A DNA stretch of 64,000 bases, taken from assembly GCF_037055275.1 (NCBI RefSeq), contig NZ_CP146343.1:1088501-1152500 (forward strand). Direction: 5' to 3'. Each line of letters starts with the position of its first letter. The first letter of the stretch is position 1. Shown piece after piece: positions 45,177-53,405 of the stretch. Origin of the DNA: Pseudomonas sp. ML2-2023-3 (lineage in GTDB: Bacteria; Pseudomonadota; Gammaproteobacteria; Pseudomonadales; Pseudomonadaceae). Made by a program: the position numbers and the translations under genes. The notes below the pieces were generated by a model, which saw only the letters and a program-made list of their open reading frames with translations, did no database searches and was not told the DNA's origin.

Positions 45177-45205
45177 AGATTAGGCATAGTAGTGCCGTTT
45201 TGCAA
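45177..45205 (-). promoter_or_regulatory. Sigma-70-type promoter of the AbiF-associated RNA
   Basis: TTGCAA and TAATCT are separated by exactly 17 bases on the minus strand, a good match to the housekeeping consensus. Confidence 0.6.
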
Positions 45206-45510
45206 GGTATTTGGCACGGCAGTGATAAGCGGACGCCGGGCGTTACAGGATGTTTGGAATGCCTGAAAACCCGCCTCAGCCCACCGTTTTCCTGTCAGGG
45301 CGATAACGTGGCTTTGTCATGCGCAAGTGACGGTAGCTTAACCAAGGTGAGACAAGGTTGACCATGGCACTGTGCATTCAATAGGCCTCCTCGGTTTTGG
45401 GCAGGGTGCGTAAAATTTTTGCAGGGGTTGGCCTGGCTGTTTAGGCGCGTGCTTTCTACAGACCGGGGAGTTGTAACCAAGTATTGAAGTGGCGAACGTC
45501 CTGCGGGTAA
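45206..45510. other. Intergenic region without recognised gene
   Basis: About 300 bases between the promoter of the AbiF-associated RNA and the Fur-like box of the next cassette. Nothing gene-like or strongly structured was seen. Confidence 0.5.
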
Positions 45511-45529
45511 GATTGAGAATAATTCGCAC
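45511..45529 (+). promoter_or_regulatory. Fur-box-like sequence upstream of the second fecI-type gene
   Basis: GATTGAGAATAATTCGCAC shares the GAATAATT core with the box at 4049-4067, read on the opposite strand there, and lies just upstream of an iron-starvation sigma gene. Confidence 0.45.
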
Positions 45530-45550
45530 TTACATCTGGTGGGCCGCTCG

Positions 45551-46057
45551 GTGCAACCTCCTTCGACCAGCAAGTTGGGCTTTTTTTTCAGCGATCATCA
45601 TCGTTGGCTGCTGTCCCATATCCAGCGGCATTTGCGCAATCACGCCGATGCCGAGGACACGGTTGCCGATACGTTTTGCCAGTTACTGGTGGCACGGGTA
45701 GACCCGGACGCCATCGAGCAGCCCCGTGCCTACCTGTCGACCATTGCCCGACGCCTGATCTTCGATCGTCATCGTCGGCGCAAGCTGGAGTTGGCCTACC
45801 TCGAACGCCTGTCCATGTTGCCCGAAGCGCTGGCGCCGTCCCCGGAAGAACAATTGCTGTTGATCGAAGCCCTGGTGGCCATCGATCGGGCGATTGACGG
45901 CCTGCCGATGCTGGTCAAGGCGGCCTTCCTCTACAGCCAGCTGGATGGCCTGAGCTACGTGGAGATTGCCCGCAAGCTTGAGCTGTCCGAGCGCACGGTG
46001 AGCCGCTACATGAAGCAGGCTTTGCGTCAGTGCTATCTGAGCGAAGGTGCATCATGA
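45551..46057 (+). CDS. FecI-type ECF sigma factor (second cassette)
   Basis: A sigma factor of about 168 residues with region 2 (HADAEDTVADTFCQLLVARV, then IARRLIFDRHRRRKLELAYL) and region 4 (LDGLSYVEIARKLELSERTV). The start is uncertain: no ATG is available, a GTG at 45551 has GGTGGG upstream and another GTG lies at 45539. The stop overlaps the anti-sigma start as ATGA. It is the first gene of a sigma, anti-sigma, receptor cassette like that at 1-4 kb but in the opposite orientation. Confidence 0.9.
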   Translation: MQPPSTSKLGFFFSDHHRWLLSHIQRHLRNHADAEDTVADTFCQLLVARVDPDAIEQPRAYLSTIARRLIFDRHRRRKLELAYLERLSMLPEALAPSPEEQLLLIEALVAIDRAIDGLPMLVKAAFLYSQLDGLSYVEIARKLELSERTVSRYMKQALRQCYLSEGAS

Positions 46058-47022
46058 GCAAGCGGCGTCTTGACCCCGTCAGCGAGCAGGCGATCGACTG
46101 GATGGTGCGCCTGCGTGCGGGCGAACCGGATGTGTCGCTGCAGAAGCGTTTCAATGCCTGGCTGGTACTCGATCCCGCCCACGCCCAGGCCTGGGCCACT
46201 TTGCAGGAGCGACTGGGTGCTTCCTTCGGTGCCGTTCGCACACTGGATCGACGGGTGCCCGGCCAGGCCGCAGAAGCGCGCCAACTATTGCTCCAACCCA
46301 AGGCTTCGCGCCGCGATGCGCTCAGGGTAATTGCAGGGCTTGGCTTGCTCGGCGGGGCTACCTGGGTCGGTGCGCGCAGCCCGTGGGGTGACTCGCTGCT
46401 GGCTGACCTGCACACCGGGCGCGGCCAGCGTCAGGACTTCACCCTGGCCGACGGCAGTCGCCTGAGCCTGAATGCCGAGAGTTCGGTGGACCTGCGCTTC
46501 GATACCCAGCGCCGCCTGGTGATTTTGCGCCACGGTGAGCTGGTGATCCAGGTCGCCGCCGATCCTCTTCGTCCGCTGAGCGTGCGCACCGCAGAAGGTG
46601 AAATTCGCGCACTGGGGACTCGATTCCTCGTGGCCCAGGAACACGGCGCCACGCGGGTAGTAGTATTGCAGCACTCGGTCAACGTCCGGCTGTTCGACGG
46701 CACCAGCATTGATTTGCAGGAAGGCCAGTCAGCCGTCATGCAAGCCGGCAACATTGCTCCGCTCGCCGGTGATCAACATCATCGGGCTGACTGGATGATC
46801 GGGCGCTTGAACGTGCTGGACGATCCGCTGGAGGCAGTCGTCAACGCACTGCGCCCTTACAGTCGCGGCTTTGTGCGGGTGGCTCCCGAGGTTCGCAACC
46901 TTCGTGTCCAGGGGGTATTCCCGCTAGAAAATCCGGATCGGGTGTTTGCGGCACTGGCAGAAACCCTGCCGATTCGTGTTGATCGCTACAGCCCCTGGTT
47001 GACATTAATTCGTGGGAAATAG
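46054..47022 (+). CDS. FecR-family anti-sigma factor (second cassette)
   Basis: A 322-residue protein with a DUF4880-type N-terminus (SEQAIDWMVRLRAGEPDVSL), a membrane segment near residues 90-105 (RVIAGLGLLGGATWVGA) and a periplasmic FecR domain (LADGSRLSLNAESSVDLRFD, then LGTRFLVAQEHGATRVVVLQ). It should restrain the upstream sigma factor until the downstream receptor is loaded. It is translationally coupled to the sigma gene. Confidence 0.92.
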   Translation: MSKRRLDPVSEQAIDWMVRLRAGEPDVSLQKRFNAWLVLDPAHAQAWATLQERLGASFGAVRTLDRRVPGQAAEARQLLLQPKASRRDALRVIAGLGLLGGATWVGARSPWGDSLLADLHTGRGQRQDFTLADGSRLSLNAESSVDLRFDTQRRLVILRHGELVIQVAADPLRPLSVRTAEGEIRALGTRFLVAQEHGATRVVVLQHSVNVRLFDGTSIDLQEGQSAVMQAGNIAPLAGDQHHRADWMIGRLNVLDDPLEAVVNALRPYSRGFVRVAPEVRNLRVQGVFPLENPDRVFAALAETLPIRVDRYSPWLTLIRGK

Positions 47023-47124
47023 CACGGCTGAAGCGTTATTTTTGAAAATCGCTCTCATTCGTGTCTGGTTTTCATTTCTCGCCCCACCTATCTCCTGACA
47101 CTTTCACATTTTCAGGAGAACGCT

Positions 47125-49560
47125 GTGTTCAACCCGTGGCCCCATCCCCTTTGCGTTGCCGTCACCCTGGCTGCGCTGGCCAGTTCCACTCTGGCGCAAG
47201 CGCAGGATCTGACCTTCAATCTGCCGTCCGGCCCGCTCGCCAGCACCCTGAATGCCATTGCCAGCCAGAGTGGACACATCGTTTCGCTGGAGCCGTCGCT
47301 GGTAAAGGGCAAGCAGGCGCCTGCGGTGGTCGGCAAGATGCCCGCCGAGCAGGCGATGCAACAGGCATTGTCGGGCAGCGGCTTGCAACTGCGAGTGACG
47401 GGCCAGGGCAACTTCAGCGTCGAGCCGGTCATGGACAGCAATGCCGCGCTGCAACTGGGGGCTACCAACATCGTTGAACTCAGCACCGACGCCACCACCG
47501 AAGGTTCTGGCTCCTACACCTCGCGGGCGGTGACCATCGGCAAGGGCACCCACACCCTCAAGGAAATCCCGCAGTCGATCACGGTAGTGACCCGCAAACA
47601 GCTGGACGATCAAGGTCTGACAGACCTCAAGGACGCGGCCAACAAGACCACCGGACTGGTCGGCGCACAGGGCGTGGGCAAAGGCATGATCCTCAGTTCG
47701 CGCGGGTTCCAGATCGACGACTGGCAATACGACGGTGTACCGATCCCGCGCAACACCTATGCACTGGGCAACTGGGCAACCCAGGACCTGATCTTCTTCG
47801 ATCGCATGGAAGTGCTGCGTGGCGCATCCGGTCTGCTGCAAGGCACCGGCAGCCCTGGTGGCGCGGTGAATCTGGTGCGCAAACGCGGGCAGATCGCACC
47901 CACTGTGACCCTCACCGGCAAGGCGGGCTCCTGGGATCATTACGGCTTGCAACTGGACGCCGGCGGCCCGCTGAACCAGACCGGCACGGTCCGTGGACGC
48001 TTCGTGGCCGACCAGGACGACAGCCACTCGTTCGTCGATTCCGCCTGGAGTAAAACCACCTCGCTGTACGGTGCCCTGGACTTCGATTTGCGTGACGACA
48101 CCACCCTGGGCCTGGCGGTCAGCCACTCCAGCGGCGAATCACGGCCGATGGTTCGCGGCTTCCCGCGTTACGCTGACAGCAAGGCAATCGATCTGCCGCG
48201 CAGCACCTACACCGGCGCGAAGTGGAACCACTCTCAGATCGATGTCACCACCCTTTATGCCGATCTGGAGCACAGACTCAACGACGACTGGGCTTTCAAG
48301 GTCGGCGCCGTGCGCCAGACCGAGAGCAATATAGCCAAGAATCAGCGGGTGCAATCCACCCTCAAGGGCTTGGCCGCGGATGGCAGCGGCGTGCAGTACG
48401 CCGATTTTTACTCGGACTTCGACTCCACCAAAATCGGTCTGGACATGAACCTCACCGGCAAATTCGAAGCCTGGTCCATGCAGCAGGAGATCATGGTCGG
48501 TGGTAACTACTCGAAGCTGACCACGGACGACCAATACGCCCGTACTTTCAATGACAGCACTGACACTATTTTCGGTATCGACCATGACCGTCCTGACATC
48601 AGCTACGAAGGCCTGATTAATTCCCCAGGGGGGCAGGGCACTCCGAGCAACTATGACATTCGTCAAAAAGGGCTCTATGGCAGTTGGCGAGTCAAGCCGG
48701 TCGACTCCCTGACCCTGGTGCTGGGTTCCCGGGTCAGTTGGTACGACTACAGCTACAAGTATTGGACCCAGAAAGCGTCCGGCATTACCGCCAACCCGGA
48801 CAGCACCACCAACGAAACCGGGCAAGTCACCCCTTACGCAGGCATCGTCTATGACCTGAGCCGCGAGTGGGCCGTCTACGCCAGCTACACCGACGTTTTC
48901 GAACCACAGACTGCCCGCACCGTAACGGGCCCTGTGCTCAAGCCGGTGATCGGCAGCAACTACGAAGTCGGCATCAAGGGTGAGTTGATGGACGGCCGGG
49001 TCAACACCTCCCTGGCGGTGTTCCGTTATGACCAGGAAAACCGTGCCGTCCCTGACATGCAATCGCCCCAGCTCTGCGACGGTTGGTACTGCTCAATCGC
49101 GTCAGGGAAAGTGCGCAGCCAGGGGATCGAGGCTGAAATCAGCGGTGAAGTGACCGACAGCCTGCAACTGTTTGCGGGCTACACCTACAACACCACCAAA
49201 TACCTCAAAGACCCGGAAAGCGAAGGCAAAATCTTCAGTTGGTGGACGCCCAAACACATGCTGCGGGTGTGGAGCAACTACCAGTTCAGCGGTGACTGGA
49301 GCCGCGTGAGCACGGGCCTTGGCTTCACCGCTCAAACCCATACGATTGGCTATGACAGCTCCGTGAACGTGCCGGGTTACGCCGTGTGGAATGCCCGTGT
49401 CGGCTACCAGATGACGCCGGAGATCGAACTGGCAATGAACGCCAACAACCTGTTCGACAAAACCTACTTCACTGCGGGCTATAACCAGCTCAATGGCAAC
49501 AACAACTACGGTGATCCGCGTAACGTAATGTTCAGCGTGAAATACACGCCAACGTTCTGA
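47125..49560 (+). CDS. TonB-dependent siderophore receptor with signalling domain (second cassette)
   Basis: An 811-residue receptor. The GTG start at 47125 is fixed by the strong AGGAGA 7 bases upstream and by a following signal peptide ending STLAQA. The STN signalling domain (FNLPSGPLASTLNAIASQSG) precedes the plug (KEIPQSITVVTRKQLDDQGL, LRGASGLLQGTGSPGGAVNL) and a barrel ending SVKYTPTF. The SPGGAVNLVRK and FDRMEVLRGASGLL segments are typical of FpvA/FhuE/FoxA-type ferric-hydroxamate or pyoverdine receptors. Coupled with the sigma/anti-sigma pair upstream, it should autoinduce on binding its siderophore. Confidence 0.93.
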   Translation: MFNPWPHPLCVAVTLAALASSTLAQAQDLTFNLPSGPLASTLNAIASQSGHIVSLEPSLVKGKQAPAVVGKMPAEQAMQQALSGSGLQLRVTGQGNFSVEPVMDSNAALQLGATNIVELSTDATTEGSGSYTSRAVTIGKGTHTLKEIPQSITVVTRKQLDDQGLTDLKDAANKTTGLVGAQGVGKGMILSSRGFQIDDWQYDGVPIPRNTYALGNWATQDLIFFDRMEVLRGASGLLQGTGSPGGAVNLVRKRGQIAPTVTLTGKAGSWDHYGLQLDAGGPLNQTGTVRGRFVADQDDSHSFVDSAWSKTTSLYGALDFDLRDDTTLGLAVSHSSGESRPMVRGFPRYADSKAIDLPRSTYTGAKWNHSQIDVTTLYADLEHRLNDDWAFKVGAVRQTESNIAKNQRVQSTLKGLAADGSGVQYADFYSDFDSTKIGLDMNLTGKFEAWSMQQEIMVGGNYSKLTTDDQYARTFNDSTDTIFGIDHDRPDISYEGLINSPGGQGTPSNYDIRQKGLYGSWRVKPVDSLTLVLGSRVSWYDYSYKYWTQKASGITANPDSTTNETGQVTPYAGIVYDLSREWAVYASYTDVFEPQTARTVTGPVLKPVIGSNYEVGIKGELMDGRVNTSLAVFRYDQENRAVPDMQSPQLCDGWYCSIASGKVRSQGIEAEISGEVTDSLQLFAGYTYNTTKYLKDPESEGKIFSWWTPKHMLRVWSNYQFSGDWSRVSTGLGFTAQTHTIGYDSSVNVPGYAVWNARVGYQMTPEIELAMNANNLFDKTYFTAGYNQLNGNNNYGDPRNVMFSVKYTPTF

Positions 49561-49649
49561 TGCCGCGAATCAAGGGTGTGGACGGTTTGTGGACGGAAAG
49601 CGGTTTTCAGGGTGTTTTGAAAAGCAAAATCCCAAACCCCGGAAACACA

Positions 49650-49675
49650 AAAGCCGCGCAGTGCGCGGCTTTGAG
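49650..49675 (-). terminator. Terminator downstream of the tRNA-Met 3' end
   Basis: AAGCCGCGCA and TGCGCGGCTT form a 10-bp stem; on the minus strand TTTTG follows. It would have ended the original tRNA-Met transcript and may also serve the convergent receptor gene. Confidence 0.75.
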
Positions 49676-49677
49676 TA

Positions 49678-49722
49678 TGGTGGGCCCAGTAGGACTCGAA
49701 CCTACGACCAAGGGATTATGAG
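49678..49722 (-). other. Attachment site: 3' fragment of tRNA-Met(CAU)
   Basis: On the minus strand these 45 bases read from the anticodon loop CTCATAA through the T-arm (GGTTCGAGTCC) to the acceptor end GGGCCCACCA. The 5' half of the tRNA is missing: the next bases do not continue the anticodon stem, D-arm or acceptor. This is the signature of a tyrosine-recombinase island that integrated at a tRNA gene and left the displaced 3' end at the far junction. The intact tRNA should lie at the other end of the island, to the right of this window. Confidence 0.85.
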
Positions 49723-50036
49723 TTGCTGGGCGAACTGGTATGCCTAGAGAAAGCGTTCGTAGGTGAACGTAGGTTGGCATAGCTGGATGTCCTGTAGTAC
49801 GGGGTGTTAAGCGTAATTGAGCAAAAGCTTTAATATCTGAGCACTGTACCGCTTGCGTACCTTCAGGGCGTTGTGGATCCGGGATAGATTCACCTAAAGC
49901 TCCACCGTCGCCTACTACATCCGCATTGCAAACAAGGCGAAGATTGAGTCGTGTATTGCTAAGTAGTTTAGCCTTTTGAGGTGCCCTACAAATCCCCTCC
50001 TTTTCTGAGGATCTGGCAGGTACGATTATGGTTGCT
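49723..50036. other. Non-coding island edge between att fragment and IS
   Basis: About 310 bases without a credible gene. Short inverted words (TATGCC and GGCATA, GTTCGTAGGTGAACGTAGG) close to the att fragment may be recombinase arm or accessory sites. Confidence 0.4.
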
Positions 50037-50054
50037 TGAATCGCCCCGGGTTTT

Positions 50055-50936
50055 CTAGACACTCTCCAAGCTCGCTGTGTAGCGCTTTTCAAACTCTACC
50101 GGTGACAGCTGATTGTTGAAACTGTGACGTCGTTTTGGGTTGTAAAACATCTCGATGTAATCGAACACATCACCACGAGCATCTTGCCGCGTGGTATAGA
50201 TTTTTCTCTTGATTCGTTCCCGTTTCAGCAGCTGGAAAAAACTCTCAGCTACGGCGTTGTCGTGGCAGTTACCTCGACGGATCATGCTCGCGATAAGGTT
50301 GTTGGCCTTTAAAAAGCTGCGCCAGTCAGAGCTGCTGTACTGGCTGCCCTGATCAGAGTGAACCATTACTTCCTGCCTCGGCTTACGCCTCCACACGGCC
50401 ATCAGCAGTGCATCAATGGCCAAGTCGCTAGTCATTTGTGACTTCATTGACCAGCCAACGACTTGGCGTGAAAACAGATCGAGCACCACGGCCAAGTACA
50501 GCCAGCCTTCATAGGTTCGGATGTAGGTGATGTCGGTGACCCAGACTTTGTTGGGCTCTCTGACATCGAACTGGCGCTTCAGTAAGTTTGGTGAGTCAAC
50601 CGCTGGTTTACCGCCAGATTTTCCTGGCCGCCGCCGGTACCCTGTCTGAGAACGCAAACCTTCAAAGCGCATTAACCTAGCCACCCGATGGCGGCCACAG
50701 CTCTCACCAACCTCGCGCAGGTCATCATGGATCTTGCGATAGCCATAAACATCACCGCTTTCCAGCCAGGAATGCTTGATCAAACCGAGCAGTCGTTGAT
50801 CCTCCTTGGCGTGCGCAGATTTTGGTTCGGATAGCCACGCGTAGTAGCCGCTGGGATGAACCTTCAGCGTCAGGCAAAGCCGTCGAATGGAGTAGTCACC
50901 CGAAAGCAGCTTAATAAAGGCGTACTTCAGCCGCAC
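50055..50936 (-). CDS. IS3-family transposase OrfB (rve integrase core)
   Basis: A 293-residue DDE transposase part. HTH-like SIRRLCLTLKVHPSGYYAWL is followed by the integrase core with the DDE residues in VWVTDITYIR, VMVHSDQGSQYSS and ...DNAVAESFFQLLKRE. It is normally made as an OrfAB fusion by -1 frameshifting. The slippery A6G run is at 50966-50960 (minus strand), and the orfB frame stays open from there. Confidence 0.95.
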   Translation of the reverse strand: MRLKYAFIKLLSGDYSIRRLCLTLKVHPSGYYAWLSEPKSAHAKEDQRLLGLIKHSWLESGDVYGYRKIHDDLREVGESCGRHRVARLMRFEGLRSQTGYRRRPGKSGGKPAVDSPNLLKRQFDVREPNKVWVTDITYIRTYEGWLYLAVVLDLFSRQVVGWSMKSQMTSDLAIDALLMAVWRRKPRQEVMVHSDQGSQYSSSDWRSFLKANNLIASMIRRGNCHDNAVAESFFQLLKRERIKRKIYTTRQDARGDVFDYIEMFYNPKRRHSFNNQLSPVEFEKRYTASLESV

Positions 50937-51205
50937 TCCTTGGCAAAGTACGCGGCGGCCTTTTTTAAGATGTCTCGCTCCTCCGTCACCCGCTTTAGCT
51001 CAGCACGTAGGCGGCGAAGCTCAGCACTCTGATCGTCTTCCTGAACCCGCTGCTCCTGGGGCTTGGTGTAGCGCTTAATCCAGGCATAGAGGCTGTGCAC
51101 GGACACGCCCAATCGCGCAGCCACCTCTGAAACAGGAAGCTGTTTTTCGGTCACTTGGTTGACCGCCTGGATTTTGAATTCTTCGGGATAACGCTGGTTG
51201 CTCAT
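50927..51205 (-). CDS. IS3-family transposase OrfA
   Basis: A 92-residue DNA-binding part with a helix-turn-helix (YPEEFKIQAVNQVTEKQLPV, then EVAARLGVSVHSLYAWIKRY) and a leucine-zipper-like coil (LRRLRAELKRVTEERDILKK). It ends 9 bases after the orfB start and carries the slippery A-run near its C-terminus. Confidence 0.95.
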   Translation of the reverse strand: MSNQRYPEEFKIQAVNQVTEKQLPVSEVAARLGVSVHSLYAWIKRYTKPQEQRVQEDDQSAELRRLRAELKRVTEERDILKKAAAYFAKECG

Positions 51206-51370
51206 GGCACATCCTAATGGGCCTCATTTTAAGGCTTGGAGGTGTCTACGAAACTAGGGGCGATTCAGCTGTCCCCTGAATTCTTGCCCGAAACCTCGCG
51301 AAACGGTACCATTCCGCGGTATCTTTCCCTTCCTAAAGGTCTGGAGGCAGTATCTCCATAGCTCTAGAAA

Positions 51371-52996
51371 ATGCCACCCACTCCCGTTTCAGGCGCATCG
51401 GCTAACTCAATGAATTATAAGGAATCTATCCCGGTAATTGACCTATTCGCAGGGCCGGGCGGACTAGGAGAAGGATTTTCCTCCATTGGCGGCAGTGAGA
51501 AGGGAAGGCAAAAATTTCGACTCCGCGTGTCGATAGAGAAAGATGCTATTGCACACGCTACACTGTCCCTTCGAGCGCTATTTCGCGCCTTCCCAAAAGG
51601 GGAGGTTCCTGAGGCCTACTATCAGTACGTGCGCGGCGAGATAACTCGCGACGAGCTTTTTGCTCATCCAAGCATTCCAGCTGAAGCGATAGAAGCCTCG
51701 CGAGAAGCGAAACAGGTTGAGCTAGGAAAAGTAGCGCCAGAGCAGGTTGATCAGTGGGTCCGAGACGCTTTGAACGGCGCGCAGGACTGGGTGTTAATTG
51801 GCGGCCCCCCCTGCCAGGCGTACTCCGTAGCGGGTCGAGCCCGCCGCACGAAAGAGAGCCAAGAGGCTTTCGAAAGCGACGAGAAGCACTTCCTCTATAA
51901 GGAATACCTGCGCATCATCCAAGAGTTCAAACCTACGATTTTCGTTATGGAAAACGTAAAGGGCATGCTCTCCTCCAAGCACAGCGGCTCGCATATCTTT
52001 CAACAAATTCTCAGCGACCTGTCTGCTCCCGCAGAGGGGCTGGCTTATCATATCCGGTCTTTTGTGGTGCCTGAAGATGTGGACAAGCTCAACCCTCATG
52101 ACTTTGTGATTCAGGCCGAGCGCTATGGGCTTCCTCAAGCCCGTCACAGAGTGATTTTATTTGGAGTACGTGCGGACGTTGCCTCTACTTGTCCTGCACT
52201 GTTGGAGCGCCCGCAAAATCTTGTTCTAGAACGTAGTCAGGCGCCTTTCACTGTTGATCAAGCGTTATCAGGGTTGCCTCCCCTTCGGAGCGAGATTTCG
52301 CGAGGCAAAGACTCTCTCGAAGCATGGCTTGCTGCGTTACAGGAAGCGCACATACTTCTGCTACGGCATTACGTTGCAGGCAGTGGAGACTTGCTAGAAA
52401 TAATGCAAAAAGCCGCGACGGACGCAGGAAGGCTTGGCTCGAGTGGCGGAAAATTTATTCCCTGGAGCGCAGTCACCAAAATGACACCTAAACAGCGGGA
52501 GTGGTACCTAGACCACCGGCTGAAAGGGGTGCTCCAGCACAAAGCCCGAAGTCACATGCGTTCCGACCTGCATAGATATATTTATGCAGCTAGTTACGCA
52601 AAGCTTCATGGAACCTCGCCAAAGATCCAGCAGTTCCCCAAGCAGTTTCTTCCTGCCCATGAAAACGTCACATCCGAGTCTGTCCCCTTCAGTGACAGAT
52701 TCAGAGTCCAGATGGCTGATGGACCATCAACAACGATAGTTGCCCATATATCGAAAGATGGCCATTACTACATCCACCCTGACCCAAGCCAATGCCGCAG
52801 TCTGACGGTACGTGAGGCTGCGAGGCTGCAGACCTTCCCGGACAATTACTTTTTCGAAGGCAACACCACGCAACAGTACACTCAGATCGGAAATGCAGTT
52901 CCCCCGCTCCTAGCCCGAAAAATAGCGGCCATTGTGGCGACAGTTATTGATTCATATCGGGCGGGCAAAGTTCGCCAGAGCGCTCAGAACCTCTGA
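51371..52996 (+). CDS. DNA C5-cytosine methyltransferase
   Basis: A 541-residue Dcm-type enzyme. Motif I is DLFAGPGGLGEG (residues 24-35), motif IV has catalytic C148 in GGPPCQAYS, motif VI is ENVKG (194-198), motif VIII is QARHR (256-260), and motif X is QIGNAVPPLLA near the C-terminus. An unusual stretch of about 80 residues lies between motifs I and IV. The ATG at 51371 was kept; an internal ATG at 51410 is an alternative. Its 3' end overlaps the convergent vsr by 53 bases. It should protect island-bearing DNA and mark self for the neighbouring putative restriction module; the target site is unknown. Confidence 0.93.
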   Translation: MPPTPVSGASANSMNYKESIPVIDLFAGPGGLGEGFSSIGGSEKGRQKFRLRVSIEKDAIAHATLSLRALFRAFPKGEVPEAYYQYVRGEITRDELFAHPSIPAEAIEASREAKQVELGKVAPEQVDQWVRDALNGAQDWVLIGGPPCQAYSVAGRARRTKESQEAFESDEKHFLYKEYLRIIQEFKPTIFVMENVKGMLSSKHSGSHIFQQILSDLSAPAEGLAYHIRSFVVPEDVDKLNPHDFVIQAERYGLPQARHRVILFGVRADVASTCPALLERPQNLVLERSQAPFTVDQALSGLPPLRSEISRGKDSLEAWLAALQEAHILLLRHYVAGSGDLLEIMQKAATDAGRLGSSGGKFIPWSAVTKMTPKQREWYLDHRLKGVLQHKARSHMRSDLHRYIYAASYAKLHGTSPKIQQFPKQFLPAHENVTSESVPFSDRFRVQMADGPSTTIVAHISKDGHYYIHPDPSQCRSLTVREAARLQTFPDNYFFEGNTTQQYTQIGNAVPPLLARKIAAIVATVIDSYRAGKVRQSAQNL

Positions 52997-53405
52997 TCCA
53001 CTCGGACAGAGTTTCGGGCAGAGCGGCCAGCCCACCTGTATCTCTCGTCAAGCACTCCCAAACGACAAGTACTCTCCACCCTGCCTCAGCCAAGCGGTTA
53101 AGAGCTTGACGATCCCTCTCGACGTTAGCGCCAAGCTTCGCCACCCAGAATTCCGTACGAGTGGCCGGAACCCTCGCGTTTGGGCAGCCGGGATGTAGAT
53201 GCCAAAAGCAACCATGTACAAAGATTACGACCCTCCATTTCGGCAGTACAATGTCGGGGGCACCCGGCAAGTCTTTCCGATGCAATCGAAAGCGGAAACC
53301 GAATTTGAAGAGAGCCCTTCTCACAAGAATTTCTGGTTTCGTATTTTTACCGCGTATCCCGGACATCATGCGACTCCGGGCGCGGGCATCGACGATATCT
53401 GTCAC
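52944..53405 (-). CDS. vsr: Very short patch repair endonuclease Vsr
   Basis: A 153-residue nuclease that nicks at T:G mismatches left by deamination of 5-methylcytosine. D51 (LPGAPDIVLP), H64 and H69 (VHGCFWHLH) fall at the positions known from E. coli Vsr. The GTG start at 53405 has GGGGAGG 5 bases upstream and overlaps the AIPR stop as GTGA. In C5-methylation systems Vsr repairs the mutations the methyltransferase causes; in an operon of this type it could also act in restriction, but that is inference. Confidence 0.95.
   Translation of the reverse strand: MTDIVDARARSRMMSGIRGKNTKPEILVRRALFKFGFRFRLHRKDLPGAPDIVLPKWRVVIFVHGCFWHLHPGCPNARVPATRTEFWVAKLGANVERDRQALNRLAEAGWRVLVVWECLTRDTGGLAALPETLSEWIRGSERSGELCPPDMNQ

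Larger units (their letters stand above)
50037..51267 (-). mobile_element. IS3-family insertion sequence, apparently intact
   Basis: The element is 1231 bp. The left end begins TGAATCGCCCCGGGTTTTCT and the right end, complemented, begins TGAATCGCCCCTAGTTTCGT, with further matching words (AGACAC, CTCCAAGC). The ends are TG...CA as in IS3 relatives. Both flanks carry GCT (50034-50036 and 51268-51270), a 3-bp target-site duplication, so the insertion is intact and fairly recent. It encodes orfA and orfB with a programmed frameshift site. Confidence 0.92.

Noticed and set aside
44666..45361. A 231-codon plus-strand frame opposite the AbiF-like gene and the candidate RNA
   Set aside because: It is antisense to a gene with a clear HEPN motif and has no family features of its own.
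49678..49722. A functional tRNA-Met gene
   Set aside because: Only the 3' part from the anticodon loop onward is present; the D-arm, 5' acceptor strand and anticodon 5' stem are missing.
49607..50092. A 161-codon minus-strand frame at the island edge
   Set aside because: It runs through the IS end, the tRNA fragment and the terminator, so it cannot be an ancestral gene, and it has no domain.
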